A DNA stretch of 22,853 nt from Candidatus Bathyarchaeota archaeon (GTDB lineage Archaea; Thermoproteota; Bathyarchaeia; 40CM-2-53-6; RBG-13-38-9). Location of the stretch: positions 1 to 22,853 of the forward strand of contig SMYQ01000043.1 of the NCBI GenBank assembly GCA_007050885.1, written 5' to 3'. Position numbers and translations under genes: made by a program. The notes beneath the pieces were generated by a model that did not search any database, was not told the origin of the DNA, and saw only the letters and a list, made by a program, of their open reading frames with translations. Shown piece after piece: positions 21,745 through 22,853 of the stretch. Each line of letters begins with the position of its first letter. Position 1 is the first letter of the stretch.

Positions 21745-22853
21745 ATGTCTGAGAAAAACAAGGTTTCAAGAAGGGGATTCATGAAGACTGCGGCGACAGG
21801 CATTGTCGGTCTAGCAGTTGGTGCAGGAATAGGATATAGTGCTGGAACATCAATGGCTCCTGCAGGAGGCCCAGGTGCAACTGTTACCGTACCCGGTCCA
21901 GGATCCACAGATTTCCCATTTAATTTGCCAAGAGAGGGATCAACAGTCGCGGAGAGAGCAATAAACGCGGCTAAGAGTTTGTTGGAGCAACACCCTGAAT
22001 GGAAAGGTACAGAGCTAGTTTTAGCTTGCGTAGGAGGATACGAACCTGGTTTCAACGCCATGAAAGGACGATGGGAAAATGAGACAGGTCTTAAAGTAAC
22101 TGTTGCAACAACACCTCTACCGGAATTCTTTGAAAAAATGATGATTGAAGCAGTCAGTAAAACCGGAAATATAGACTTGATTAACGCACAGACTATGTTT
22201 CTTTCAGACCTTGCTGAGGCAAGATTACTCTACGATTTAGGCGATGCAGCAATGTGGATAGATATAAGGGAACACGGCAGACCAGACGGATACATCTATC
22301 CTCTTGACTACTCTATACCATATTATAAAGGAAATCTTTACGGATTCCTCCAAGATGGAGACGTTCAGCTTCTATACTACCGGACAGACTACTTCGAAGA
22401 CCCAAAAGAGAAAGACGACTTTGAGAGCCAATATGGCTACACCCTAGCACCTCCAAAGACGATGTTTGAATATCGAGATATATGCGAATTCTTCACCAGA
22501 CCCCCGGATCTATATGGCGCCGCAGAATTTAGAGAACTAACACGAAACTCATTCACGTATTATCTCTATGTTACTGCAAAGAAGTGGCCAAACTGGTACT
22601 ACTTCGATGACAACATGAAACCACAGCTGACTGAGAAAGAGGCAATTGAAGGTGGAGAATTATATGTAGAGAATCTAAAGAATATGCCTCCAAATCAGGC
22701 CGAGTTAACGGGCCTCTCATCTGTCCAAGCATTTGGTGAAGGAAAAGTCGTTCTTTGTATAGGTGCACCTTCTACTGCACGTGTAGCAGAAGACCCACAA
22801 GCAGTATCTAGAGGAAAATGGAATACATATCCCATTCCCGGATATCGGATAGC
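21745..22853 (+). CDS. Tat-exported family 1 extracellular solute-binding protein, partial
   Basis: An open frame runs from ATG 21745 to the window edge without a stop: 369 codons, 3' end missing. The N-terminus has a near-ideal twin-arginine signal, SRRGFMK, then a hydrophobic Ala/Gly stretch and a Gly/Pro/Thr-rich linker. The mature part reads like a family 1 (MalE/UgpB-type) binding protein: LVLACVGGYEPGFNAMKGRWENETGLKV, then DLINAQTMFLSDLAEARLLYDL, and GNLYGFLQDGDVQLLYYRTDYF. SSVQAFGEGKVVLCIGAP is the usual late core segment. It captures the ligand outside the membrane for the MalF/MalG-type pair, which it faces divergently across 156 bases. Tat export implies folding, perhaps cofactor-bound, before secretion. 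The reverse-strand frame at 21732-22061 is its shadow. Confidence 0.88.
   Translation, partial: MSEKNKVSRRGFMKTAATGIVGLAVGAGIGYSAGTSMAPAGGPGATVTVPGPGSTDFPFNLPREGSTVAERAINAAKSLLEQHPEWKGTELVLACVGGYEPGFNAMKGRWENETGLKVTVATTPLPEFFEKMMIEAVSKTGNIDLINAQTMFLSDLAEARLLYDLGDAAMWIDIREHGRPDGYIYPLDYSIPYYKGNLYGFLQDGDVQLLYYRTDYFEDPKEKDDFESQYGYTLAPPKTMFEYRDICEFFTRPPDLYGAAEFRELTRNSFTYYLYVTAKKWPNWYYFDDNMKPQLTEKEAIEGGELYVENLKNMPPNQAELTGLSSVQAFGEGKVVLCIGAPSTARVAEDPQAVSRGKWNTYPIPGYRI

Noticed and set aside
21732..22061. 109-codon reverse-strand frame
   Set aside because: It overlaps the secure Tat-signal binding-protein gene on the + strand and has Pro/Ala-rich shadow composition.
1..22853. tRNA, rRNA, CRISPR arrays or insertion sequences
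   Set aside because: Reading the intergenic regions on both strands showed no cloverleaf, regularly spaced repeats or transposase-like frames.

Overview
The window reads as chromosomal DNA of an uncultivated, AT-rich archaeon. Evidence: a DPSL-type thioferritin, an RPA-like OB-fold gene, an archaeal-style isoprenyl diphosphate synthase, NikR, TATA-like elements ~25 nt before starts, oligo-T gene ends, and many TTG starts preceded by GGTGA/GAGGT-type ribosome sites. The gene mix (non-pyrrolysine MttB plus corrinoid protein, Lar cofactor genes, Tat-exported binding proteins) recalls Bathyarchaeia-like lineages, but no phylogenetic marker here proves this. No rRNA, tRNA, CRISPR array, transposase or integrase was seen, and no stretch over 300 bases lacks a gene.

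Layout. 1-327: 3' end of a decayed iron-sulfur protein gene. 398-5385: redox and iron genes, comprising a ferritin-like/membrane fusion, an unknown membrane protein, a leftward group of peroxiredoxin, radical SAM/SPASM protein and methyltransferase, and a divergent thioferritin. 5587-9049: larE, larB, an unknown protein with a histidine-rich tail, and a divergent isoprenyl diphosphate synthase, all rightward. 9223-10422: glycine C-acetyltransferase, leftward. 10682-12790: a corrinoid protein and an MttB-family methyltransferase in a tight pair behind a probably leaderless promoter. 12960-13163: a small basic protein with a disturbed 5' end. 13258-19754: a nickel island. NikR diverges from a nikM-nikN-nikQ-nikO energy-coupling transporter, and two closely related Tat-exported LivK-type binding proteins flank it in opposite orientation. 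19801-22853: two MalF/MalG-type permeases divergent from a Tat-exported family-1 solute-binding protein that runs off the window.

How it fits together. Nickel is the main theme. NikR keeps all four nickel ligands at constant spacing from E. coli NikR, and NikM keeps Met1, His2 and His67. The window also encodes two steps of nickel-pincer-nucleotide synthesis (LarB carboxylation, LarE sulfur transfer), but not LarC or LarA. The His-tailed protein directly after larB is the best candidate for an undescribed component, perhaps a nickel donor or store. A second theme is methyl-group chemistry: the corrinoid/MttB pair probably demethylates a methylamine or betaine, and a sarcosine/dimethylglycine-methyltransferase-like enzyme lies elsewhere in the window. 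A third is oxidative stress and iron storage in the left 5 kb.
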